6,055 bases of DNA from the NCBI GenBank assembly GCA_019694835.1, contig JAIBBE010000226.1:1-6055 (forward strand). The letters are read 5' to 3'. A program made the translations under genes and the position numbers. Source of the DNA: Fimbriimonadaceae bacterium (GTDB lineage Bacteria; Armatimonadota; Fimbriimonadia; Fimbriimonadales; Fimbriimonadaceae). The number at the start of each line of letters is the position of its first letter. Within the stretch, counting starts at the first letter, position 1. Shown here one piece after another: positions 1 through 5,728 of this stretch. The notes beneath the pieces were generated by a model that worked only from the letters and a program-made list of their open reading frames with translations, did not search any database and was not told the origin of the DNA.

Positions 1-15
1 GGGGGGCGGGGGTGG
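1..15. repeat. G-rich left tip of the window
   Basis: The first 15 bases are almost pure G: a G6 run, a C, a G5 run, then TGG. The 8-mer GGGGGTGG (8-15) occurs inverted near the other end (CCACCCCC at 6042-6049), so both tips are G-rich when read inward from their own 5' end. This may be the terminus of the source molecule, a cloning or assembly edge effect, or a genuine terminal inverted repeat. The sequence alone cannot decide. Confidence 0.5.
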
Positions 16-68
16 TTGACTGCTTCAGACTGATCTGAGTCACTCGGTTTCAGCGGTCGCAATGACTG

Positions 69-88
69 CGGACATCATGACCGGACAT
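69..88 (+). repeat. Two direct copies of CGGACAT
   Basis: CGGACAT occurs at 69-75 and 82-88, start to start 13 bp apart. A spacing close to one helical turn is compatible with a tandem protein-binding site, but the words are short and chance is not excluded. They lie 235-254 bases upstream of the ATPase start, far for a direct repressor site of that gene. Confidence 0.25.
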
Positions 89-218
89 TCAACCGACGGC
101 GCGTTATGCGGCAGATATGCAGAGGCGACCTGACAGTCAATGTCAAGTGTCGGAGAGTAGTCCATGGACGGCCGCTCTGGCGTCAATGGTGGCTGGCGGC
201 GTCCGTGCGCCGATCAGT

Positions 219-232
219 TAAATTCGAATTTA
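219..232. promoter_or_regulatory. 14-bp AT-rich perfect palindrome
   Basis: TAAATTCGAATTTA is a perfect palindrome and the only strongly AT-rich patch in the upstream flank, ending 90 bases before the ATPase-nuclease start. Such a site can be a dimeric repressor operator overlapping a promoter; TTAAAT at 218-223 could act as a weak -10. No regulator gene sits beside it. The palindrome is seen directly; the operator role is inferred. Confidence 0.35.
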
Positions 233-309
233 CAGAAAAGCGCGGTCAGCGTAAACGCGGGATGCTTCACGTCGCGACCCTTCGGACGCTTTCGACAATT
301 TCGTCATAC

Positions 310-315
310 GGGGAG
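310..315 (+). promoter_or_regulatory. Ribosome binding site deciding the ATPase start
   Basis: GGGGAG ends 7 bases before ATG 323. It supports that codon as the main start of the ATPase-nuclease instead of the in-frame ATG at 164, which would add 53 residues of unusual composition. The upstream ATG also has a fair Shine-Dalgarno (GGAGAG at 152-157, 6-base spacer), so the longer form is not formally excluded. Confidence 0.6.
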
Positions 316-322
316 ATGGTTT

Positions 323-2299
323 ATGGGTAGGCCCAAGAAGGTGGATGCATCGACGGGATCGTTCTTCGAGGAGGACTATCTCGTGCGCACGCTCGGGCGC
401 ATCGCCCATGATCCCGAGGTCGCATTGACTGAATTGGTCGCCAACGCGTGGGACGCGGGCTCCTCCCTCGTGGACATCACGGTGCCAGGCGTCAGAGAGA
501 CGGCCCTGGTTGTGCAGGACGATGGTCACGGCATGAGCATGGCCCAATTCAAGGGACGCTGGATGCGTCTTGGCTACGACCGCATCAAGCACCAAGGCGT
601 GCAGGTGGAGTTCCCGCCGGAGCGTTCGACGTGGCGGCGCAAGGCCTACGGCCGCAACGGCGTCGGCCGCCATGGTCTGTTGTGCTTCTCTGATCATTAC
701 GAGGTTGAGACCTGGCGTGATGGCAAAGGGGCTGGTTTCGAGATTGGCACCCAGAGCAGCGAAACACCGTTCAAGATCGTCAAGGAGACCTCGTTCATCC
801 GGGCGGGGCACGGCACGCGCCTGTCGGTGGTGGTCGAGCGCCATCTGCCCGACGCCGACCGAATTCGCGAAATTCTTTCGGCCCGCTTCCTGCACGACCC
901 GGAGTTCGTCGTCCGGGTCAACGGCCAATCCGTCTCGCTGGCCGACCAGTCCGGCTTGATCGAACGTATGCCGCTGAGTATTTCGGGATGCCCCGAGGCC
1001 GAAGCCTTCGTTGTCGATTCGACCAAGGCTGCCAAATCGACGATCTATCAGGGCGTGGCCTTCTGGGTCAACGGCCGCTTGGTGGGCTCTCCGAGCTGGG
1101 TAGTCGGCTCTGAGGCCGTCATCGACGGACGCGCTCGCTTCGCCAAGCGCTATTCCATTGTGGTCAAAACCAGTGACGGATGGACTGGTGAGGTCGAGCC
1201 CGATTGGGCCCGATTCAAGGCCGGGCCCAAGACCGATGCCCTTTTTGACGCCGTGCGCCAATACGCCCAACAGGTCTTCGGCAAGCTGTCTTCGGACCTG
1301 GTCGAAGAGAGTTCAGAGGAGGCCTTGGTTCGCAACCGTGAGGACTTCAAGGGTCTCTCGCAGCTCGGGCGTATCGAGGTTGCCAGTTTCGCCCGCGACC
1401 TGGTTAGGGCCAACCCCACCGTCCACCCCGACACGCTTTCCGCCGCCGTCCAGGCCCTGATCAACTTGGAGAAGTCGCGCGGCGGCGCGGGCCTGCTTGA
1501 AAAGCTCACCAAGCTCGACGAGTCCGATATAGACGGCCTCGACCGCCTGCTGAGCCAATGGACTGTCCGTGACGCGCTCTCTGTGCTCGACGAAATCGAC
1601 CATCGTTTGGCCGTCCTCACCGCCATCGAGAAGCTCTGCGGCGATCCGGCCACTGATGAGCTGCACACGCTGCATCCGCTGGTGACGCAGGCCCGATGGC
1701 TGTTCGGCCCGGAGTTCGACAGCAGCGAGTACGCCTCCAATGTGAGTTTGCGCACCGCTACGGCCAAAATTTTCGGAAAGAAGGTCTCTACCGAGGCCTT
1801 CGCCAATGCCCGGCAGCGGCCCGACATCATGGTGCTCTCCGATGCCACCTGCTCGGTGGTGGGAACCGAGTCTTTCGACTCGGTCAACTCCAACCTAATG
1901 CGCATCCAAGACGTGCTGATCATTGAGCTCAAGAAGGGCAAGTCGGCGATCGGGCGGGATGAGATGAACCAGGCCGACGGATACATCCAAGACTTCTTGG
2001 GCAGCGGCGCGTTGGACGGCACGCCCACGTTTCGGGCCTTCGTCGTCGGCTACGAGATCGCGCCCAAAACCTCCCGTGAGAAGGAGATCAAGGAGGACGG
2101 GGTACTTCGGGGCAAGGTGATGGCGACGACCTATGGCCAGCTCACCCGGACAGCGCACCAACGGCTCTTCCGCTTGAAGGAGCGCATCCCGGCGAGGTAT
2201 GAGGACGTGTCGGGCGCCGACCTGTCCGCTCGGGTCATGCAGACGGCGACACAAGCTCCCTTGTCACTCGTCACGCCTCCTGCGCCGGACAAGGCTTGA
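323..2299 (+). CDS. GHKL ATPase fused to a PD-(D/E)XK nuclease-like domain
   Basis: The 658-residue protein starts with a GHKL (HSP90/MutL/histidine-kinase-type) ATP-binding domain. Visible motifs are the N box ELVANAWDA (E37, N41, D44), the G1 box DDGHGM (D67-M71), the glycine-rich lid GRNGVGRHG (110-118) and GHGT (162-165). A second alpha/beta part follows to about residue 320, then a helical region (about 325-445). The module starting LHPLVTQARWLFG (450-462) leads into a PD-(D/E)XK-like core: PD at 500-501, then a hydrophobic strand carrying E535-L-K537 and a glutamine-containing helix (Q550). By analogy with MutL, ATP-driven dimer closure could gate DNA cleavage; this is inference. Proteins with HSP90-like ATPase domains, including the single-gene Tiamat system, are known in phage defence, but I cannot assign this protein to a named system. 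No signal peptide or membrane segment is seen. Start chosen at 323 for its Shine-Dalgarno and because the domain begins near there. Confidence 0.85.
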   Translation: MGRPKKVDASTGSFFEEDYLVRTLGRIAHDPEVALTELVANAWDAGSSLVDITVPGVRETALVVQDDGHGMSMAQFKGRWMRLGYDRIKHQGVQVEFPPERSTWRRKAYGRNGVGRHGLLCFSDHYEVETWRDGKGAGFEIGTQSSETPFKIVKETSFIRAGHGTRLSVVVERHLPDADRIREILSARFLHDPEFVVRVNGQSVSLADQSGLIERMPLSISGCPEAEAFVVDSTKAAKSTIYQGVAFWVNGRLVGSPSWVVGSEAVIDGRARFAKRYSIVVKTSDGWTGEVEPDWARFKAGPKTDALFDAVRQYAQQVFGKLSSDLVEESSEEALVRNREDFKGLSQLGRIEVASFARDLVRANPTVHPDTLSAAVQALINLEKSRGGAGLLEKLTKLDESDIDGLDRLLSQWTVRDALSVLDEIDHRLAVLTAIEKLCGDPATDELHTLHPLVTQARWLFGPEFDSSEYASNVSLRTATAKIFGKKVSTEAFANARQRPDIMVLSDATCSVVGTESFDSVNSNLMRIQDVLIIELKKGKSAIGRDEMNQADGYIQDFLGSGALDGTPTFRAFVVGYEIAPKTSREKEIKEDGVLRGKVMATTYGQLTRTAHQRLFRLKERIPARYEDVSGADLSARVMQTATQAPLSLVTPPAPDKA

Positions 2300-2302
2300 T
2301 CC

Positions 2303-2326
2303 GTGGCGCCGATTGCTGCGCCATTT
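2303..2326. terminator. Hairpin between convergent genes
   Basis: TGGCGC (2304-2309) pairs with GCGCCA (2318-2323) around an 8-base loop, with a possible extra G-T pair (2303/2324). It fills the 31-bp gap between the converging stop codons of the ATPase-nuclease and UPF0489 genes. Only TTT follows on the + strand and no U tract on the - strand, so it is a weak candidate, possibly bidirectional. Confidence 0.4.
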
Positions 2327-2330
2327 AAGA

Positions 2331-3212
2331 TCAAAGGGCCGCTTCGATGTGCTTGATCAGTTCGGCGAGCAGCTCGTCCGAGTCCATGCGGTCGGCCTCG
2401 TCGTGCCAGAGGTCATCGACGCATTCCGGCTCGGTGGCGATCGTGATGGCGACCGCGTTCCTGATGAGACGATGCAAAGTCGTCGGATCGTCGGGCGTGA
2501 TGGCCCTGCGGCTGTGGAACGCATCCAAGTCGATGTCGAGGATGTAGGGCGCCGCTTCGAGGTTGAGCAGGCCAAAGCAGCGCGATATCTCCGAGCCCCT
2601 GACGAGCTGGTCTTCCAGATACCTCGCCTCGACAATTTCCAAGGCATGTCGGGTGACGCAGTCGTCGTTGTGCGGCCGGGTCGCGCATCCGATGTAGCAA
2701 GGGGCGGGGATCACATACATGCGCTCCGCCGTCGCGGCGTAGGTCATGGGGCGGGTGGGGATTGGAAGCGTCGGCGGGGCAGGCCAGCGGGCTTGCCGAT
2801 CCTCGGCGAAGGCCTCCTCTTCGATGGATTGGGTGCCGCCGCTGTCGGAGAGTTGGATGCAATAGGCCTGATCCAGGACGCCGGACTGCGTGGCCGCGCT
2901 GATGTGCTCGTCATGTCGAAGCTTGGCGATTGCGGCTTGCAGGTTCGCATCGTCCCTCCAATCGATCCCCGCGGTGAGTTGCTCCCTCAACGCCACTTCG
3001 TCATCGGCGCGATGCTCGTAATGCTCCATCCATGCATAGCCGAGGAAGGCTTCATGGGTGTCGGTGTGATGGTCGATGGTGATGAGGTTGGGCGGCTGCG
3101 CCGAAGTTCGGCGGACCAGCGCCCAAGCGGCCAAGGCGTGGTGGTGGGCTTCGACCACATAGATGTCTTTGCCCTTGATGATCCGATGCTCGAATTCGTC
3201 ACTCAACGCCAT
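2331..3212 (-). CDS. UPF0489-family protein, arginase-fold-like
   Basis: The 293-residue protein matches the pattern I associate with UPF0489 (C5orf22-like) proteins, a family described as related to the arginase/ureohydrolase fold. Visible motifs are VVEAHHHAL (19-27), ITIDHHTDTHEAF (44-56), HDEH (100-103) and ILDIDLDAF (224-232). The His/Asp clusters DHHTDTH and DIDLD resemble the metal-binding loops of arginase (DxHxD and DxD), so a metal-dependent hydrolase is plausible. The substrate is unknown. A Cys-bearing stretch with PEC (262-264) lies near the C-terminus. No signal peptide or transmembrane helix is visible, so it is probably cytoplasmic. ATG at 3212 was chosen because AGGGGA precedes it by 4 bases and the family core begins about 17 residues later. 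A second in-frame ATG at 3242 with GGAG upstream would add 10 residues. Confidence 0.8.
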   Translation of the reverse strand: MALSDEFEHRIIKGKDIYVVEAHHHALAAWALVRRTSAQPPNLITIDHHTDTHEAFLGYAWMEHYEHRADDEVALREQLTAGIDWRDDANLQAAIAKLRHDEHISAATQSGVLDQAYCIQLSDSGGTQSIEEEAFAEDRQARWPAPPTLPIPTRPMTYAATAERMYVIPAPCYIGCATRPHNDDCVTRHALEIVEARYLEDQLVRGSEISRCFGLLNLEAAPYILDIDLDAFHSRRAITPDDPTTLHRLIRNAVAITIATEPECVDDLWHDEADRMDSDELLAELIKHIEAAL

Positions 3213-3216
3213 GGCT

Positions 3217-3222
3217 TCCCCT
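3217..3222 (-). promoter_or_regulatory. Ribosome binding site for the UPF0489 gene
   Basis: Read on the - strand, AGGGGA ends 4 bases before ATG 3212. It favours this start over the open frame's further upstream start codons at 3308 and 3242. Confidence 0.55.
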
Positions 3223-3270
3223 GATATAGATTTGAAGAGCATTTTGCTCCGAGGGCATGACGGAGAGGTC

Positions 3271-3299
3271 GTTATAGTGTGGCCTGAACGCAAGTTCCC
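3271..3299 (-). promoter_or_regulatory. Possible promoter of the UPF0489 gene
   Basis: On the - strand TATAAC (3276 to 3271) matches a sigma-70 -10 box at five of six positions and lies about 59 bases before ATG 3212. At 17-bp spacing the -35 position reads GGGAAC (3299 to 3294), a poor match to TTGACA. It is downstream of the hairpin after the HNH gene, where an independent promoter would be expected. Weak call. Confidence 0.25.
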
Positions 3300-3339
3300 C
3301 TGCGTCACCTACCTGAGTGGGGCCATCCAAGATGGTTCG

Positions 3340-3374
3340 AAATCCACCCGCCACATGGCCGGTGGATTTTTTTT
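3340..3374. terminator. Intrinsic terminator-like hairpin with T8 tract
   Basis: AAATCCACC (3340-3348) pairs perfectly with GGTGGATTT (3361-3369). An inner GCC/GGC pair (3350-3352, 3357-3359) extends it around an ACAT loop. A T8 run (3367-3374) follows on the + strand, the strong orientation. On the - strand it lies just past the HNH stop codon (3378-3380) with an A tract before the stem and only TTT at its end. It most likely ends the HNH transcript weakly and stops + strand readthrough strongly. Confidence 0.65.
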
Positions 3375-3377
3375 CTC

Positions 3378-4208
3378 TCAACCTTCGAGGGAGGAGAAGT
3401 CCAAACCCTCAATCATCAATGAGATATCAAGGTCTTTCTTCTTGCAGAATTTTTTGAGGTCGCTCCAAACGGGCCAACCGGACTTGGCCTCGGCGATTCC
3501 AACCATTTGGACGCCGAAATCGTTCACGTCGTTATCGAAAGTCAGCCCCGTGTTGTCCAGAATCGAAAAGCACTCGCGCAAGTCATTGTTGGAAAGGTTC
3601 GTCGCCTGTTTGATCTCAGCGATGGAGCATTCGAGGTCGGCGCCAAAGCGGCCTTTCTCACCTCGCTTTACCAAAATCGAAAACAGCGCTCGACTCGGGA
3701 TCGGTACCTTGCTGATCTTGTCGATGAGCTTGGAGAGCTCGGCTAACGACTCGCCCAGTTCCTCATCAGAATTCCCCCATTTGAGGACCGCATTGATCGT
3801 CGTCAAGTTATTCGGGACCAATGCTGTGGTCAGCGTGGTGTGGTCCGTGACCGTCATCAGCATGGTGCCCACGACATCGGAGAACTTTTTCTCATGGTCC
3901 GTCTTGATACGGACCATGGCTGACACGGGAAACTTGTCCACGTCGTCAGTCTCCACGTGGTGGTCGTAGCACATGAGGACGAGGTTCGCGGGGGCGCGAC
4001 GCTGCTCGTTGGTCTGTTTCTTGTTGAATCGCTCCCCACCAGGTTCGGCCGCCTCGATGTGGCATATCTGGCCCACGAAGACGCCCTTGATGTTGAACAA
4101 GGACTTCTTGCATCCGGGGAACGCGCAGCGATTGCCGGATTTGAGATAGAGCTCGCGCAGCGTGTCTCGCGTGGGCGCCAAGCGCTTGGGCACTTCGGTT
4201 ACGGGCAT
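3378..4208 (-). CDS. HNH endonuclease with probable winged-helix C-terminus
   Basis: The 276-residue protein carries an HNH nuclease domain at about residues 12-115. CAFPGC (28-33) looks like the first zinc knuckle. CHIEAA (49-54) supplies the first His (H50), NLVLMCYDHH (75-84) the Asn (N75) and final His (H83/H84), with C80 a possible second zinc-ligand site. The domain would cleave or nick DNA with a divalent metal. Residues about 170-276 look helical with short strands and include an HTH-like run (CSIAEIKQATNLSNNDLREC), suggesting a winged-helix specificity or partner domain; this is inferred. An in-frame TAG lies 12 bases before ATG 4208, so the protein cannot be longer. No good Shine-Dalgarno is seen, so initiation may be weak or leaderless. 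GC (about 47-57% on sampled lines) looks lower than in the ATPase-nuclease gene, hinting at a different origin. It is 169 bp upstream of the UPF0489 stop-to-start gap's far side, in the same direction. Confidence 0.85.
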   Translation of the reverse strand: MPVTEVPKRLAPTRDTLRELYLKSGNRCAFPGCKKSLFNIKGVFVGQICHIEAAEPGGERFNKKQTNEQRRAPANLVLMCYDHHVETDDVDKFPVSAMVRIKTDHEKKFSDVVGTMLMTVTDHTTLTTALVPNNLTTINAVLKWGNSDEELGESLAELSKLIDKISKVPIPSRALFSILVKRGEKGRFGADLECSIAEIKQATNLSNNDLRECFSILDNTGLTFDNDVNDFGVQMVGIAEAKSGWPVWSDLKKFCKKKDLDISLMIEGLDFSSLEG

Positions 4209-4275
4209 AGTCGAGTTGATCTAATTCTTCACGGCATTTTGTCTGCGTCGCGGCCCGTGCGGGTTCTCGGCCATC

Positions 4276-4298
4276 GCTGAGGCCATCATGGCCTCAGC
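4276..4298. promoter_or_regulatory. Perfect 11-bp inverted repeat upstream of the HNH gene
   Basis: GCTGAGGCCAT (4276-4286) and ATGGCCTCAGC (4288-4298) are exact reverse complements around a single C (4287). The repeat lies 68 bases before the HNH start and 117 bases after the PD-(D/E)XK protein stop. It could be an operator for HNH transcription, or a strong RNA hairpin ending the upstream operon; no T tract follows on either strand, which argues against a classical intrinsic terminator. Confidence 0.6.
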
Positions 4299-4308
4299 CG
4301 GGATAACA

Positions 4309-4320
4309 GTTCTGAAGAAC
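4309..4320. repeat. Short palindrome GTTCT-2-AGAAC
   Basis: GTTCT (4309-4313) and AGAAC (4316-4320) are exact complements 2 bases apart, 10 bases from the larger inverted repeat. The half-sites are ordered GTTC...GAAC, opposite to a Gram-positive SOS box, and are not the alphaproteobacterial GTTC direct repeat. It may be a second operator half or chance. Confidence 0.3.
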
Positions 4321-4414
4321 AGCTGCCGAGCGACCGCAACCGACACTTGGCAGACTTTTCATCGGTGACATCCTTATCGACATCAAGCCTGTGGATTGGG
4401 CTTCAACAGGGCAG

Positions 4415-5269
4415 TCACTTTCCCACAATGGCGCTCTTGCCTCTCTTCGTCTTTGAAGGAGCCGACGGTTGCATCGAAGTGGTGGCCAAAGACTGGGGCG
4501 CGGCCGCGATTGGAGGGTTTCCCGCCACCTTGGCACCCTGCCACAAGAGTCTGTTCTTGGCCGATCTCAAACTCCAGGTTCCCGAGTGCATACCGACGAC
4601 GATATTGAGTCGGTATGAAGCCTCCATTGCGGCAATCATCTTGAGGTGCAGCGCCCGAGCTGTGCCGCCGACGAACAAGGTCGGTGCGAGGTGTCCCTTA
4701 GGCGCAGGCGCAACTTCAGTTCCGTTAGGGTACCAACTGTGCGCCGTGACCAGCATGCCGACGAAGCTCACCATCAGTTCCGGAAAGGGATTCATTGACT
4801 TGCACTCGTGCGCAGCCACGACCCGGTCGCTCTTGACCGAGAAGAGCTTACGCTTACCTGCAGCAAAGTCCGCGTTGGTGGCCGCGTCGATGGTGGAGTC
4901 TTTCAGTAGCACCAGGATGTCGGGTGTGAACCGGATGTCCGATGCAACATGGGACTCGACGCGAACCTGCTGGCGTACCTCGAACTCGCCATCCTGGCCA
5001 ATGAGCGTCACGTACGAGAAGTTGGCTGGGTTGCCGGAGGGCGAGGTGAGGTACCTGTATTCGTTCGCCTTCAGGTTTTCGAGCGTAAGCGCGTAACCCT
5101 GCCGTTTGTAGAAGCGCAGGAGCGCGTGCAGGCAGGCTATTTCGAAAGCCGCCGAGAGCTGCCTCTCAGTTGCGCTGAGCACGAGCTGATGACTGGCCGC
5201 GAAATTTGTCATGAGGCTCTGGGCCGTCGCGAGCCAAGCTGGAGCTGCCGAGGATGACGTAGTTGCCAA
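4415..5269 (-). CDS. Predicted PD-(D/E)XK nuclease-like protein
   Basis: I do not recognise the family of this 284-residue protein. The central part fits a PD-(D/E)XK core: acidic helix residues near E35/E43, strand FTPDILVLL with D117, and strand VVAAHECKSM with E155-x-K157, 38 residues later, followed by a helix (PFPELMVSFVGML). This pattern is typical of restriction-endonuclease-like folds. The N-terminus is Ala/Ser-rich and the last 35 residues are a low-complexity Pro/Ala/Ser/Lys tail, probably disordered and possibly DNA-binding. No membrane segment or signal peptide is evident. It starts at TTG 5269, 3 bases after the TGA of the upstream small gene, with AGGGTG overlapping that stop, so translation is probably coupled. 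An ATG at 5212 would remove 19 residues but lacks a Shine-Dalgarno. Function is inferred from motifs only; a non-nuclease relative of the fold is possible. Confidence 0.7.
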   Translation of the reverse strand: MATTSSSAAPAWLATAQSLMTNFAASHQLVLSATERQLSAAFEIACLHALLRFYKRQGYALTLENLKANEYRYLTSPSGNPANFSYVTLIGQDGEFEVRQQVRVESHVASDIRFTPDILVLLKDSTIDAATNADFAAGKRKLFSVKSDRVVAAHECKSMNPFPELMVSFVGMLVTAHSWYPNGTEVAPAPKGHLAPTLFVGGTARALHLKMIAAMEASYRLNIVVGMHSGTWSLRSAKNRLLWQGAKVAGNPPIAAAPQSLATTSMQPSAPSKTKRGKSAIVGK

Positions 5270-5272
5270 GAC

Positions 5273-5728
5273 TCACCCTGGATCAAGTGCGCGTTCGAAC
5301 GAGGCAACGGCAAACACCATATCTCCACATGTGTTGGAATGCAGCCAGCTCCGCTGTAGCCTGAGCGTATCGACCATCTCCAGGAAGTCCTTCATTGCAA
5401 CCTGCACGCTGCCTGCTGTCTTTCGACTAAAGGACGCTGTGCCATGTCTGACCGGAATGGTGCCCCCGAGTCCGTCGGGGCCCTCCTTTGCTGCTGCTTG
5501 AATCGGTCCAAGGACATGCTGGTAAACGCTGTTCAGGACGAAGAGTACCTGCAGACGTTCGTCACTCCAGCCCCGTCTTCGTATGAAATTGACGTTGACG
5601 TCTTCGCGCTCCGCCAAGAATGCAAGTTCCCGCTCCATTGCGTCGATGCGACGAAGAACACCGCGCCTGACCCGTGGGTCCAGTGAACGGAGCACCGGGT
5701 CAGCAATGCGGTGAACTGATGGAGTCAT
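5273..5728 (-). CDS. Small protein of unknown function, first gene of a pair
   Basis: I do not recognise this 151-residue protein. It reads as largely helical. The N-terminal 55 residues are rich in Arg (LDPRVRRGVLRRIDAMEREL, FIRRRGWSDERL). A hydrophobic helix follows (VLFVLNSVYQHVLGPI, 61-76), then a Gly-rich loop (EGPDGLGG, 82-89) and a C-terminal helix pair with a single Cys (C134). No transmembrane helix, signal peptide or catalytic motif stands out. It is followed after 3 bases by the PD-(D/E)XK-like gene, so it may be a partner, specificity or immunity/antitoxin-type subunit; that is inference from arrangement only. ATG 5728 is the farthest possible start because an in-frame TGA lies at 5764-5762 with no start codon between. 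No clear Shine-Dalgarno precedes it. Confidence 0.65.
   Translation of the reverse strand: MTPSVHRIADPVLRSLDPRVRRGVLRRIDAMERELAFLAEREDVNVNFIRRRGWSDERLQVLFVLNSVYQHVLGPIQAAAKEGPDGLGGTIPVRHGTASFSRKTAGSVQVAMKDFLEMVDTLRLQRSWLHSNTCGDMVFAVASFERALDPG
5274..5279 (-). promoter_or_regulatory. Ribosome binding site overlapping a stop codon
   Basis: On the - strand AGGGTG overlaps the TGA (5275-5273) of the small gene and lies 4 bases before TTG 5269. It decides the TTG start of the PD-(D/E)XK-like protein and implies coupled translation of the pair. Confidence 0.5.

Larger units (their letters stand above)
1..322. other. Upstream flank without a convincing gene
   Basis: This 322-base stretch lies upstream of the ATPase-nuclease gene. 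It holds the G-rich tip, two copies of CGGACAT (69-75 and 82-88), a short inverted repeat TGACA/TGTCA (131-135 and 141-145) and a 14-bp AT-rich palindrome (219-232). One open frame starts at ATG 106, and the ATPase frame stays open back to ATG 164. Their predicted peptides are Arg/Ser/Trp-rich and match no family I recognise, so I treat the stretch as regulatory or intergenic. No clear -35/-10 pair is visible. Confidence 0.5.

Noticed and set aside
230..1270. Long - strand open frame of 346 codons antisense to the GHKL domain
   Set aside because: The sense strand has every GHKL box intact; the antisense peptide shows no family motif.
2199..3224. Long + strand open frame of 341 codons antisense to the UPF0489 gene
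   Set aside because: It overlaps the stop of the ATPase-nuclease and runs opposite to a gene with clear family motifs. Its peptide is Arg/Val/Gly-rich without recognisable motifs, typical of a GC-driven shadow frame.
3163..3969. + strand open frame antisense to the HNH gene
   Set aside because: It runs through the T8 terminator hairpin and opposes the HNH motifs; the peptide is Ser-rich with no recognisable domain.
4309..4320. Possible LexA/SOS box
   Set aside because: The half-sites read GTTC-4-GAAC, the reverse of the Gram-positive GAAC-4-GTTC box, and there is no GTTC-7-GTTC repeat of the alphaproteobacterial type.
4347..5096. + strand open frame antisense to the PD-(D/E)XK-like gene
   Set aside because: The - strand frame has coherent nuclease-like motifs, a coupled start and a Shine-Dalgarno; this one has none.
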